A stretch of 64,000 nt of DNA from Pseudalkalibacillus sp045920555 (GTDB taxonomy: Bacteria; Bacillota; Bacilli; Bacillales; Fictibacillaceae), in the NCBI RefSeq assembly GCF_045920555.1, contig NZ_CP174509.1, positions 5,270,001 to 5,334,000 of the forward strand. Direction: 5' to 3'. A program made the position numbers and the translations under genes. The notes beneath the pieces were generated by a model, which worked only from the letters and a program-made list of their open reading frames with translations, ran no database searches and was not told the DNA's origin. Positions within the stretch are counted from its first letter, which is position 1. Each line of letters starts with the position of its first letter. This document shows positions 34,789 through 43,948 of the stretch, in pieces.

Positions 34789-35779
34789 TCAATATCCCAG
34801 CGAATACCATAAATGCGGATGATTTCTTGATCACTAAGCGTACAATCCGTATTTAAGATCGCAAGCCAATCACTTTTTTTATTCCGGTTACGGACAAAGA
34901 CTACTTTTACTGGTATGCCATTCGCCTGGACGGTATGGATAAAAGATCTTTCTTACCTGAGGCTGGCGTGGCTAAACGGTAAAGTTCCTTTAAACTGAGG
35001 CGTTGTCCATTCACCACATAGCGCTGTTTTAGGTTCTTGACCATTCCAATGACATCGAGCCCTTGATCCGTTATGGATTTTATTAAAGGTTGTTGCGTAA
35101 ACCAGGTATCCATTAACACATAAGAAGCCTCAATCCCTGTATCCAACGCACGTTGAATCATAGGCGGGACCACCTTTGGCGCGGGTTTCAATACTTCTTC
35201 CCGTCGGCGATATCCAGAGCTGCGCTTGTCTATATGTTCGGATATACCATTAAGGCGATTCTTGGAGCTTAATCGTGTGAAGTCAAGAGGAATAAACGTA
35301 GCTCCATCGGACCAACCCAGCGTAAGCATACGAAACCCTTTGTAGAAACGCATCTTTTGAGAAGCATGGTCAAAACAACGAGATAGAAGCTCAACGCTTT
35401 TACTACGATTCCTTTCAAAAGCTGAATTATCGAGAATCAATACCTTTGGACGATCGTGATTGGTAAGTTTGGTGACCTTTTGAATCGTATGAGTACTTAA
35501 AAGGGTTAGGAACCGTCGCCAATTAAAGTTGGAATGATTGAGAAAACGATAAACAGTGTCTTTTCCTGGTAAATCTAAAGATCTCTTGCTTTCTAAGGTT
35601 TGGCACCAGTTTTTGTGTTCCAAGATTAAGCAGAAAATAAGTTGAAACAAATAGGTGCAAGAAAACCCTAGGGACTTCGTGATCCCAGCTTTTCGTAGGT
35701 GTTTCAGCACGTATAGTTCTTTAAAAGTAGATTTTATTTCATTTGGCAGTTGCTTAGATTGATTCGAATTCGCTATCAT
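34789..35779 (-). pseudogene. IS4-family transposase, frameshifted and 3'-truncated
   Basis: The first frame (290 codons from ATG 35779) holds the N-terminal and first DDE parts: KVLILDNSAFERNRSKSVEL (first Asp), FTRLSSKNRLNG and YVLMDTWFTQQPLIKSI (second Asp, DTW). Near 34910-34930 the frame shifts and the protein continues as VKVVFVRNRNKKSDWLAIL and IIRIYGIRWDIE, which carries the catalytic Glu. Homology stops at RWDIE (34789), so the last helices and right end are lost. A good ribosome binding site precedes the ATG. Not functional. Confidence 0.8.
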
Positions 35780-35999
35780 AGAGAGAGCACCTCTTTTGGT
35801 TTTAGTGATTTCTGGACAATCTCACTATACCAAACAAAGGGTGCTTTTTTTATATATCTAATTTTAAAGTCAAGTCTATATCTATATAGATTACAACCCT
35901 AGAGCTGACTGATTACATTAGTTATTTTTAGGTGCGAAAGTTGAGTTTATTAAATTAAAATAATAAAGTTATGAAATTATTGATGACGATTATCTTATT

Positions 36000-36716
36000 T
36001 TAATATTTTCTAAGTAATTTTAATCCTATTTTTGCACATAATCGATACAAAAAATATAACCCACGTAACTGTTCTTGATTACGTTTATTTAAATGCTGTT
36101 GGCACTCCTCGGCAATGCTTTTTGCCCCTTCAATATTGAATTCCTCCAAATTTCTAATAGATTTTTTTAATTGAACAATTTCGTGTGAATACACAGCGTT
36201 TTGCGTAAGCTTCATTAACAAAATTTTAATAAACTGATATGAATTAAAGTAGCGATAATTATTTTCACCTCTCTTTGAAGTAACATACCCCTCCTTTTCC
36301 CAATATCGTATAGTAGAAGTAGAGATTTTTGCTTTGTTTGCTGCCTCTCCAATCGTCATTAGGTTATTTGCTATTGATTGGAAATAAACGATATTGTTTA
36401 GGTCTTTTATTATTCTAGTAGCTAACTCTTTTTCTTGATAGTTGGCTGTTTGTGTCTCGTTGATTATCCAGAGAGCAGAATTCAGATTTTTTTGTTGCAG
36501 TTTTTTTAGTACAGCTGTTGTTATCTCCATTCCAAACCCCGGTGACATGGCTACTATACATTCAAAATATGCTAAATGTTCCTCCGTATAGATTCGATAT
36601 CCTGAACACAACCTTTTTGTGGCTGGGATAATCCCCCTTGTTTCGTAACTTCTTAAAGTGCTAGTACTTACATTTAACCTTTTCGCAATATCAAAAGGTC
36701 TTATATTATTCTCCAT
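36000..36716 (-). CDS. Transcriptional regulator with two tandem MerR-type DNA-binding domains
   Basis: Unusual 238-residue regulator. A first MerR helix-turn-helix spans about 6-60 (FDIAKRLNVSTSTLRSYETRGIIPATK, SGYRIYTEEHLAYFECI) and a second spans about 118-172 (TIGEAANKAKISTSTIRYWEKEGYV, NNYRYFNSYQFIKILLMKL). A helical C-terminal region follows, without the Cys pattern of metal sensors. It is divergent from the unknown gene at 36865 and the vgb lyase; the gap holds an AAACTT-N5-AAAGTTT dyad near 36740. Control of the neighbouring lyase is inference. Confidence 0.8.
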   Translation of the reverse strand: MENNIRPFDIAKRLNVSTSTLRSYETRGIIPATKRLCSGYRIYTEEHLAYFECIVAMSPGFGMEITTAVLKKLQQKNLNSALWIINETQTANYQEKELATRIIKDLNNIVYFQSIANNLMTIGEAANKAKISTSTIRYWEKEGYVTSKRGENNYRYFNSYQFIKILLMKLTQNAVYSHEIVQLKKSIRNLEEFNIEGAKSIAEECQQHLNKRNQEQLRGLYFLYRLCAKIGLKLLRKY

Positions 36717-36864
36717 TCTTTTTCATTCCCATCAACGTTAAACTTATTATAAAGTTTATCATTTAATAACCTCTAAAATAAGTATATGCAATTGAAAACT
36801 TTATAATTGGCTTTAATGTTATAAGATTAAGGAGTAAGTAATAAAAAATGATGGAGGGATCTAA

Positions 36865-37359
36865 GTGTCAAAATTAAACATTCGACCCGAAATGTCAATC
36901 GAAGATTTAGGACAAAAAGTGTCTGGTTATTTAAAGGACCATTGGGAAGAAGTTCTTGCAGATAATATTGAGGAACTCCAAAAACTATTTCCTGAGTATG
37001 AAGATGCCACGTATGGTATGTACTTAGATAAACTACTGCCTCCAGCATGGAAAGAGCTTGAGAAAGCAGGTTTTCAGTCTGCTGAAAAAACAAAAGAAGA
37101 TGACTTTATTATTGCTGGGTGCTTAAATTTTAGAAATTCTTTTGAAAAAGCAAAATGGGGAACGCCTCATCATGAAAAGCGTGTCTTTTGGATTGTCATT
37201 GAAAACCAAAATAAACAATTAATTGGTACTTTTCTTTTTGAATTATTTCATTCTCATGTAAATTTCAACCTCCCTTCAGCTCCAAAACTAATGACTTTTA
37301 AAAGTACTGAAAGAAATGAAATTACAAAAAAAATTCTATGCTTAAACGAAAATTCTTGA
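36865..37359 (+). CDS. Hypothetical protein linked to streptogramin lyase
   Basis: Soluble protein of 164 residues, no signal peptide or membrane helix. It starts SKLNIRPEMSIEDLGQKVSG with an acidic helical N-terminal half and has PPAWKELEKAGFQSAEKTKEDD and WGTPHHEKRVFWIVIENQNKQ further on. I do not recognise a family. It starts with TTG or nearby codons after GGAGGG and precedes vgb by 26 bases, so the two are probably cotranscribed. Its role could be linked to antibiotic resistance or may be unrelated. Confidence 0.6.
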   Translation: MSKLNIRPEMSIEDLGQKVSGYLKDHWEEVLADNIEELQKLFPEYEDATYGMYLDKLLPPAWKELEKAGFQSAEKTKEDDFIIAGCLNFRNSFEKAKWGTPHHEKRVFWIVIENQNKQLIGTFLFELFHSHVNFNLPSAPKLMTFKSTERNEITKKILCLNENS

Positions 37360-37385
37360 AATTCTTAAGGTTAGGAGGCATTTAG

Positions 37386-38279
37386 ATGAAATTTGATTTA
37401 AGAGAGTATAATTTACAATCTCCAGACTCAGGTCCATATGGTATGGCTTCAGCACAAAATGGAAATATATGGGTTACACAACATAAAGCAAATAAAATTA
37501 GCTGTCTGGATAAGACTGGTGAGGTAAAAGAGTTTAAAGTTCCTACGCCTAATGCAAAAGTGATGTGTTTAACTTTAGCTGCTAGTGGTGACATATGGTT
37601 TACTCAGAATAGTGCTAATAAAATAGGACAGTTTACATCAAAAGGTGTTTTTAATGAATATCCTCTTCCCCAACCAGACTCTGCTCCTTATGGAATAGCA
37701 GAAGGATTAAACGGGGATATATGGTTTACTGAAATGAATGGGAATCGCATAGGTAGATTAACGCCTAAAGGTTCTATTCACGAATATGATTTGCTAAACA
37801 AGGGTTCTTTTCCTTCGTTTATTACTCTAGGTTCTGATAGTGCACTTTGGTTTACTGAAAATCAAAACAATGCGATAGGAAGAATTACTAATACGGGGGA
37901 GATAACGGAATACCCTTTGCCTACAAAAGCAGCAGGGCCAGTGGGTATTACCAGTGGCAATGATGGAGCAATCTGGTTTGTCGAAATTATGGGAAACAAG
38001 TTAGGTCGAATTACTACTACTGGAGAAATTACCGAATATGATATTCCAACTCCAGATGCACGTCCACATGCTATTACAACTGGTAAAGACGGAGAATTAT
38101 GGTTTACTGAATGGGGAGCAAATAAAATAGGTAGATTTTCTACAATTGATCATTCGATTACAGAATTTGAGATTCCTACACAACAAGCAGAACCGCATGG
38201 CATTGCATGTGACCAAAACGGTGAAGTTTGGTTTGCTTTAGAGTGTAACAAGATAGGGCGTTTATTTAAGAGTTGTTAA
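37386..38279 (+). CDS. vgb: Virginiamycin B (streptogramin B) lyase
   Basis: Linearises type B streptogramins by an elimination reaction at the ester bond, so it confers resistance. The 297 residues form a seven-bladed propeller with repeats of the type GDIWFTEMNGNRIGRLTPKG. It matches staphylococcal Vgb closely in many places: MCLTLAASGDIWFT, PDSAPYGIAEGLNGDIWFTE, FITLGSDSALWFTENQNNAIGR and WFTEWGANKIGR. The catalytic His residues are in ARPHAITTG and AEPHGIACD, preceded by the conserved Glu. Length is as expected (about 295-299). Ribosome binding site AGGAGG precedes the ATG. It sits in an IS-rich, gene-fragment-rich region, suggesting acquisition. Confidence 0.93.
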   Translation: MKFDLREYNLQSPDSGPYGMASAQNGNIWVTQHKANKISCLDKTGEVKEFKVPTPNAKVMCLTLAASGDIWFTQNSANKIGQFTSKGVFNEYPLPQPDSAPYGIAEGLNGDIWFTEMNGNRIGRLTPKGSIHEYDLLNKGSFPSFITLGSDSALWFTENQNNAIGRITNTGEITEYPLPTKAAGPVGITSGNDGAIWFVEIMGNKLGRITTTGEITEYDIPTPDARPHAITTGKDGELWFTEWGANKIGRFSTIDHSITEFEIPTQQAEPHGIACDQNGEVWFALECNKIGRLFKSC

Positions 38280-38288
38280 TAAAAAATA

Positions 38289-38414
38289 GTTACAAGAGGC
38301 TGTCTCAAACCAAAGGACCCGACCACTTAAACACATTATATTAGGACCTTAAATAGAGATGGTTCCATATATTGTTGGATGGGTCAGGGCCTTTTTAGGA
38401 CAGCCTCTTGTTAC
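38289..38414. repeat. Long imperfect palindrome after vgb
   Basis: ACAAGAGGCTGTC (from 38292) and GACAGCCTCTTGT (ending 38411) are perfect 13-base outer arms; further partial pairing (GGACCCGACC with GGGTCAGGGCC) continues inward over about 120 bases. It may terminate vgb transcription, or be a miniature inverted-repeat element. The rest of the gap to 38660 contains a GC-rich dispersed repeat copy at about 38552-38636. Confidence 0.6.
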
Positions 38415-38659
38415 ACTAATCAAGGTAAAAAAACTCCTATTCTCATTTTTTAAAATTTGAACTATATGTGTACAGTACGAAGTCTGACATCTATTTTCTT
38501 TTTGTAGAATACCCCAATATTTTACTATAAAAATACAGTAACTTTATTTAACAATCTAACCCTTTTCATGCAAAATAGCCACCGATCCTTACTTGTCAGC
38601 AATATTCGAATGATGGATCGAGCTCTCGCGCCCGTTTGTGTACTTACCTACAAACAAAG

Positions 38660-39367
38660 CTAACACCTTACATTTTTGCGTTTAAAACCAAGCAGCCCTC
38701 TATCTATATCCTTTTGTATATTTTCGGATGCAAGCAGGATACTGCTTTTTTTCTTGCCTCGCCTGACTTCGACTGGCCCTACTGCCTTTGCAGTTTCAAC
38801 CGCCTTATCATGTAGTGGCACATAGGAAATCCCGACTGTGTAGATAAAATTATTCATTGAGGATTTTGTTCGATCTGGAGAATCGTGAATCGTGTTTTCC
38901 ACCTGATCAAGCATATTGGCAATTTTACTAGCGCTAAATTCGCTGTCCGGGCGATTTCCCAAAAGCCAGCAGTAACAGCTCCAGCCTGCCGACATTTTAA
39001 GTTCTTCACCGCTCGCGATCCATTTATCGGCAACAGCTTGCGCAAAATCGGTTTCTGCCAATGTTACGGCAACCACATAATCGGACAGCATATAAAAATA
39101 CGCCGAATCTGTCCAACGATCAAAATCCGCCTCAGTCATTGACATTGGGTCCGCAATGATGCCGGCAAAATACATAGCATCATAGTTCCCGGTGGCGTAA
39201 AGCTGATCAGCCAGAGGCTGATTTTTCTTGATTTTCTTTGCGAGCGGCTTCATTTTTCCAGTAGCCACTCCAAAAAGCGGCTCATGTGCACCATTGCTTA
39301 TGTAAGTCTTTTTCATTCGTTTATTACCTAGTTCTTCCAGTTCCTGCATAACTGTTTCGAAATCCAT
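38660..39367 (-). CDS. DNA alkylation repair-type HEAT-like protein (AlkD family)
   Basis: Protein of 235 residues with alpha-helical HEAT-like repeats as in AlkC/AlkD glycosylases. Recognisable are FGVATGKMKPLAKKIKKNQP near residue 31, LADQLYATGNYDAMYFAGIIADP near 51, SDYVVAVTLAETDFAQAVADKW near 95 and RGKKKSSILLASENIQKDI near the end. Members with this short form are often annotated as DNA alkylation repair proteins, but the glycosylase residues have not been verified here. Single gene, ribosome binding site GAAAGGAAG before the ATG. Confidence 0.78.
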   Translation of the reverse strand: MDFETVMQELEELGNKRMKKTYISNGAHEPLFGVATGKMKPLAKKIKKNQPLADQLYATGNYDAMYFAGIIADPMSMTEADFDRWTDSAYFYMLSDYVVAVTLAETDFAQAVADKWIASGEELKMSAGWSCYCWLLGNRPDSEFSASKIANMLDQVENTIHDSPDRTKSSMNNFIYTVGISYVPLHDKAVETAKAVGPVEVRRGKKKSSILLASENIQKDIDRGLLGFKRKNVRC

Positions 39368-39424
39368 CGGATTGCACTTCCTTTCTTAATAATATTCCCC
39401 ACTTCATTGTAACTTCTAGCTTTT

Positions 39425-39506
39425 ATTCTTTATCAAGCAATGCTTTAACTTGATGTAAAAGATCAAAAGTAGCTTGCCTTTCCATCTTCATAATTTCTTG
39501 AACTTA
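39425..39506 (-). pseudogene. Short coding remnant
   Basis: A minus-strand stretch reads VQEIMKMERQATFDLLHQVK then ALLDKE and a stop. It looks like the C-terminal helix of a lost gene; no start or family can be given. Confidence 0.25.
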
Positions 39507-39525
39507 ATTCCGTTAACCTGCACTT

Positions 39526-39645
39526 TTCTGGCATAACTTATAATTTCCAGATTATCCAATTAATTTCCTGCCTTATTCCATAATATGGACCTAAAATGGA
39601 AAATGAGCGCTGATCCTTATTTCTGATTAGCGCCCGATTGCTTAA
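39526..39645. repeat. Dispersed repeat, uninterrupted copy
   Basis: Begins TTCTGGCATAACTTATAATT and ends with GCGCTGATCCTTATTTCTG and GCGCCCGATTG, which pair through GCGC-containing arms. The left part recurs at 43892-43945 and the right part at several other places; at 43892 the repeat is split by a group II intron. Confidence 0.6.
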
Positions 39646-39656
39646 TAAATTTTAAA

Positions 39657-40394
39657 TCAGTATATAAATTTATAAATTATACTAGTAACGATTAAATAAG
39701 CCCCTGTAAATATCAAAATTACATATGTAATGATTCGAAACGTTTTTTGGCTAATCCATTTAAAGAGTAACTGCCCTAATAAGATTCCTGCAAAAAGGGG
39801 TGGGATAGCCAACAAGGATGATATCCATGCCTCTTTACTAGTTCCGCCAAACGATATTTGCATAACTAAGCTAGCAAAGTAAACAAAAAGATAATAAGCC
39901 AATGTCGTACTACGAAGGGTAATTTTATCTACTCTAGACCCAGAAAAATACAATAATAGTGGCGGACCTGGTACACCAATACTTGTTGTTAATAATCCTG
40001 AAACTCCACCTGTTATAATATCTTTATTTTTCGTTCGGTCTAGCGTTAATTTAAAAATAAGAAGTACCGTTAAACTAAGGATCAGAGCACCAACTGCTAT
40101 TTTCAGTAGTTGAATATCTACAAAAAGATAAATAAAAATGCCGAAAATTAACCCCACAATACTACCCTTTATCAGTCTAATTAACAGAGTCTTATCTACT
40201 TCTCTCCTAATTTTAAATATCATAAAAGCAGAAAGACAAATTGAAAGTATAATATTAATTTGGATCGCTGTATGCACAGAATAAATTTGCAATAAAAAAG
40301 GAGTACCGATAATGGAAAAACCATAACCGGTACTTGCCTGTAATAGCGAAGCTACAAGCACAATCAAAACAAGAACAATCAAATCTTCCCCCAT
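39657..40394 (-). CDS. TauE/SafE family sulfite/anion exporter-type membrane protein
   Basis: Membrane protein of 245 residues with about eight helices arranged as two repeats, the TauE/SafE pattern. The repeat signature occurs as LLQASTGYGFSIIGTPFLLQ near residue 17 and GVSGLLTTSIGVPGPPLLLYF near 129. Members export or import small organic acids and sulfur anions; the substrate here is unknown. It has the ATG at 40394 and no clear partner gene. The IS110 element lies upstream. Confidence 0.85.
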   Translation of the reverse strand: MGEDLIVLVLIVLVASLLQASTGYGFSIIGTPFLLQIYSVHTAIQINIILSICLSAFMIFKIRREVDKTLLIRLIKGSIVGLIFGIFIYLFVDIQLLKIAVGALILSLTVLLIFKLTLDRTKNKDIITGGVSGLLTTSIGVPGPPLLLYFSGSRVDKITLRSTTLAYYLFVYFASLVMQISFGGTSKEAWISSLLAIPPLFAGILLGQLLFKWISQKTFRIITYVILIFTGAYLIVTSIIYKFIY

Positions 40395-40425
40395 ACAATG
40401 TCACCAACCTAAAACATCAATTTAA

Positions 40426-40485
40426 CAATCTGGCCCTTTTCATGAAGAAAGACACGTTCCTTATTGCAGAAAAGCGCTCTTTCGT
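40426..40485. repeat. Dispersed repeat, right-hand portion
   Basis: CAATCTGGCCCTTTTCATGA and ten further bases are identical to 44860-44889; the copy ends with GCAGAAAAGCGCTCTTTCG. Confidence 0.6.
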
Positions 40486-40492
40486 ATTATAA

Positions 40493-40529
40493 GGTCAGCC
40501 AGAAAATATTTCTGGTTGACCATTTTTTA
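40493..40529 (+). terminator. Terminator-like hairpin upstream of IS110
   Basis: GGTCAGCCAGAAA pairs with TTTCTGGTTGACC (one G-U) around ATA and is followed by six T residues. It could protect the element from readthrough or be part of its left end. Confidence 0.6.
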
Positions 40530-40545
40530 TATGGTCTTATTATAA

Positions 40546-40703
40546 CAGTAGCCAGGGTAGAACGTAAGCGCCCGTGGGACTTAGATCCCGTCTGTTAAAC
40601 CGTTCACCCCCTACTGGTAGAAACATGTTTAAGGCTGGTTGGGACCTAGATCTCGTATAACAAGCGAAGCTATGATACTACTAGGAGGAAATAGGGGCTA
40701 CTG
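40546..40703 (+). ncRNA. Candidate IS110 bridge RNA in the left non-coding end
   Basis: IS110-group elements encode a bridge RNA in the non-coding end before the recombinase gene. Here CAGTAGCC (40546-40553) can pair with GGCTACTG (40696-40703), closing a region of about 158 bases that contains two similar internal hairpins, GGGACTTAGATCCC and GGGACCTAGATCTC, plus a GGGTAGAACG/CGTTCACCCC pairing. Two related loops inside one closed structure are the expected layout (target and donor loops). Transcription and guide sequences are not shown. Confidence 0.45.
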
Positions 40704-40732
40704 GCAAGTTCAATTTGAGGAGGAGATTGAGA

Positions 40733-41968
40733 ATGAATCCAGTCGTTGGTCTGGATGTTTCAAAAGGAGAAAGTGAAGTTCAGGCTTTTTTAGATAAGGG
40801 AAAACCTTACGGTAAAAGTTTTAGTATCAAACATGATCTTGATGGGCTAGCATTATTACTTGAGTTTCTGGAGGGCATAAAAGATAAAACTGGTATTCAA
40901 CCTTCGGTTGTTTTAGAAGCTACTGGACATTATCATACACCAGTTGTTCAGTTTCTAGATGAACATCAATATTTATTAATAATCGTTAATCCATTAATCT
41001 CTCACAGAGCCAAAAGTTCTAGTTTACGAAAAGTTAAAACCGATGCCATTGATGCCTTTCGTCTTTGTGAGCTTTATTACAAAGAGGATTTAGAGCCATA
41101 TAAGAAACGCGGAATTCAACTCTTAAACCTTCGTAATCTCACAAGGCAACATGAGAATATGACAGGAATATATGTTCAAAACAAGCTGCAATTTCAAGCA
41201 GTACTAGATCAAATATTTCCTGAATACAGAGGGGTTTTTGGTGACTTATATTCGGTTGTGTCTCTGCTTATTTTAAAAGAATTCCCAGCATCAGAAGATA
41301 TTTTAGCTGTTAGTGAAGATACTTTGGCAAATAAAATCAAGGAATTCTGTAAAAGTCGCTCAAAGAAATGGGCAGAAGAAAAAGCTCAAGATCTTAAGAG
41401 AGCAGCAGCACGGAATCCATTTCAAAAGACACTATATCAGAGTCATTTACTGAGTCTTGGTATGTATATTCATATGCTTCTTCAATACAAAGAGCATCTA
41501 TCAGAGTTGGAGGCTGAGATAGATACTCTCGCAAAGGAAATTGAAGAATATAAGATTATCCAATCTATCCCTGGTATCGGAGAAAAAATCGCTGCCACGA
41601 TCATTTCTGAAATTGGTGAGATAGATCGGTTTAATCACCCAAAAAAGCTTGTCGCATTCGCTGGAGTTGATCCAGAAGTGTTTGAATCAGGAAAATTTAA
41701 AGCTACTCTCGTTCGGATTACAAAACGTGGATCAAGTAGGTTGCGGCACGCCTTATATATGGCAGTTCGATCTGGTATTCGTGACTGTCGTAAACAGAAA
41801 ACAACGGATGAAATCATCCCTAGAAACAAAAGATTAAGAGCGTTTTACGATAAGAAGCGTGAGGAAGGCAAACTTTATAAAGTAGCCGTTATTGCTTGTG
41901 TAAATAAGCTCTTACATTGGATTTATGCCATATTAAAAAACAGAACCACTTTCCAAGATATAGCCTAA
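40733..41968 (+). mobile_element. IS110-family transposase (DEDD recombinase)
   Basis: Intact recombinase of 411 residues starting at ATG 40733 (GGAGGAG before it). N-terminal DEDD domain: VVGLDVSKGESEVQAFL with the first Asp, SVVLEATGHYHTPVVQFL near 68 with Glu, and SSLRKVKTDAIDAFRLCELY near 102 with the two Asp residues. The C-terminal Tnp_2 domain has IIQSIPGIGEKIAATIISEIG near 282, FAGVDPEVFESGKFKA near 314 and the serine region ITKRGSSRLRHALYMAVRS near 335. The gene is full length, so the element may be active; the exact ends were not defined. Confidence 0.9.
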
Positions 41969-41994
41969 TTAAGATTTCCAACTAAATAAGACAA

Positions 41995-42024
41995 AACCTT
42001 CCAATCATTAGTTAGTGGAAGGTT
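41995..42024 (+). terminator. Hairpin after the IS110 transposase
   Basis: AACCTTCCA pairs perfectly with TGGAAGGTT around a 12-base loop, 27 bases after the stop codon. The remaining bases to 42339 are AT-rich and without a recognisable gene. Confidence 0.55.
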
Positions 42025-42339
42025 ATTTAGCATGCGTATTTTTAGTATACCATGGCTAAATTTTATTTTTCATTGAAAAATGTTGACAAACTATTAGCTG
42101 GTTTAATGGAATATCGTTTTATAAATATCTGATCTTTAAATAAAAAACGAAACCTTTCACAAACAGTGATTTTTCTTAGAATTCCAAAATATTATTCGTT
42201 TAAAGTACCTAGTATATAAAGAAACAGTATTATTATGTAATCGCCAACTTTGTAGAATAAACATTTAACATATGATTAAAATTAATCCTATAACTTTGGA
42301 AATTTAAGGTTTAAAAATATTTTGTCGAGGTACCATATA

Positions 42340-43149
42340 ATGATGAAAATACTTGGAAACATAATAATTATTTTAAGTTTTGTTTATTGTTCATTCTTTG
42401 TATCAATGCAACCAGCAGTTGCCATAACGAAAAATACAATTCATGAAGTTAGTGAGAATGAAATCAATCTAATCGTTAACAAAATGGAAAATAGTTTAAA
42501 GGAATTTGAAGTTGTAAATACTATATCACCCATGTATACTGGGACATTAATTGAATTTATTATTTCGACATCAATACAGGGAAATGATGAAGATGATAAG
42601 GAATTAGCTGAAGAGATTAAAGAAAAAGCAAATAATATATATAAGATAAAAGGCGGTAAGATGCGATCTCGCTTTAAGTATCACTTTATATATGTAAATA
42701 ATACAAATGGCGATAACTTAATAAAGAGACCAGTCGATAAATCTCTTGAAAAAGAGATCAGAAATTTCGGGAAAAAGCTTACAAACAAAGTTCCGAAAAA
42801 CTATACCAAAAAGGATGCAATCGAAAATGGTGATATTCTATTTGGAAAAGACAGAACCCCTAAACAAAACAGAAAACTAAAGAAGTTCAAACAAAACGTA
42901 GCAAATGATAAACCCGACTTTATACGATTTGTGCAATTTACCACCTTAGGAGATCCTATTATTACAGAATATCAATTTAATGGGAAACTCATCTATTATC
43001 GTTACGATAGCACAAGAGATCGAACCAAAATACATCGTCGCGGGGAAGAGCGATCAGCAGTACAAGATGATTATTGTAAAGTGTTAGTCCCTGATCCAAA
43101 AATGCCCTACATTACCGAATGTTACAAAAACAATGCTTTCGAGTTTTAA
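42340..43149 (+). CDS. Secreted protein of unknown function
   Basis: Exported protein of 269 residues. ATG 42340 follows GAGG by 9 bases and opens a signal peptide (MMKILGNIIIILSFVYCSFF, likely cleavage after AVA near residue 29); an upstream TTG at 42322 is not supported. The mature part is highly charged and Lys-rich with EDDKELAEEIKEKANNIYKI near 85 and KQNRKLKKFKQNVANDKPDF near 180. Two Cys lie near the C-terminus. No family recognised. It is isolated between IS110 and a DinB gene. Confidence 0.65.
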   Translation: MMKILGNIIIILSFVYCSFFVSMQPAVAITKNTIHEVSENEINLIVNKMENSLKEFEVVNTISPMYTGTLIEFIISTSIQGNDEDDKELAEEIKEKANNIYKIKGGKMRSRFKYHFIYVNNTNGDNLIKRPVDKSLEKEIRNFGKKLTNKVPKNYTKKDAIENGDILFGKDRTPKQNRKLKKFKQNVANDKPDFIRFVQFTTLGDPIITEYQFNGKLIYYRYDSTRDRTKIHRRGEERSAVQDDYCKVLVPDPKMPYITECYKNNAFEF

Positions 43150-43310
43150 TCATTACGTGATAAAAGTAAAGGCGTGTTCCTAATTCACAAAGAATACACC
43201 AACTTATTCTATTGAACTGACCAACACTTGAATAAAGGAAAAGCTGAAGAAAGTTGATCTTCAGCTCTCGCGCCCTATAATGGAATAACTGTAAAGCTAA
43301 TGAAGTTTTT

Positions 43311-43805
43311 TTAAAAGCTGCGTTTCCCTGCCCAAGCTCCTTGCATTTTACTTAGGGATACAATTTGCCCAATATGATATGCGTCGTGCATTGCTAAACT
43401 CTTCAGTTCAAGCACTAATGAATTATCTTCTCCTGGGATCTGTCTATACAAATCTTCATGTTCTGATTTTGCTAGTATTTTTCCAAGTTCACGATGAACA
43501 TAAAAGTATTCTTGTTTTGTTTCCTTCCAATTTTCTAACGTCTCAGTTGGTAATCGAAATGTAGATTCATTATTTTCTGCCTGTGGTTCATTCGCTGTTT
43601 CACCAAGAAATCGCATCAGAAATCTCTTTTCATAGAAAAGTAAATGACAAACTAATTCCCAAATGGAATTCATTGCCCCATCAGCTGGTTTCCAAATTGC
43701 CTGTTCAAAAGTAATATCCTCTAGCACTTTTTCAAGTGGTGGAAACCAGTCTTCTTCATCTAAGCAGCTTGCCCATTGTTGTAACAAAAGTGTCTTTACA
43801 TCCAT
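43311..43805 (-). CDS. DinB family protein
   Basis: DinB-like four-helix protein of 164 residues. The typical metal-site His residues are in ELVCHLLFYEKRFLMRF near residue 51 and AMHDAYHIGQIVSLSKMQGAW near 138-158. A hydrophobic helix pattern and length fit the family. Single gene; no clear partner. The biochemical role is unknown; some relatives are bacillithiol-dependent transferases. Confidence 0.82.
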   Translation of the reverse strand: MDVKTLLLQQWASCLDEEDWFPPLEKVLEDITFEQAIWKPADGAMNSIWELVCHLLFYEKRFLMRFLGETANEPQAENNESTFRLPTETLENWKETKQEYFYVHRELGKILAKSEHEDLYRQIPGEDNSLVLELKSLAMHDAYHIGQIVSLSKMQGAWAGKRSF

Positions 43806-43948
43806 TTTCTATTCCCTCCAATTTAATCCCTTTAATAGATAATCCCTTTAATAGATAATCCCTTTGGTCAAAATTCATTTGCGGCGTGTTGTTCTGGCAT
43901 AACTTACAATTTCAAGATGAACCATCTAATTACCTTCCTTACTCATAC

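Noticed and set aside
36827..37093. Minus-strand frame of 88 codons opposite the vgb-linked hypothetical gene
   Set aside because: Antisense to a frame with a good ribosome binding site; Leu/His/Gln-rich shadow composition.
38289..38414. Idea that the palindrome after vgb is a CRISPR or attC-type site
   Set aside because: Only one pair of arms is present, with no repeats or spacers and no integrase nearby; a terminator or miniature element explains it better.
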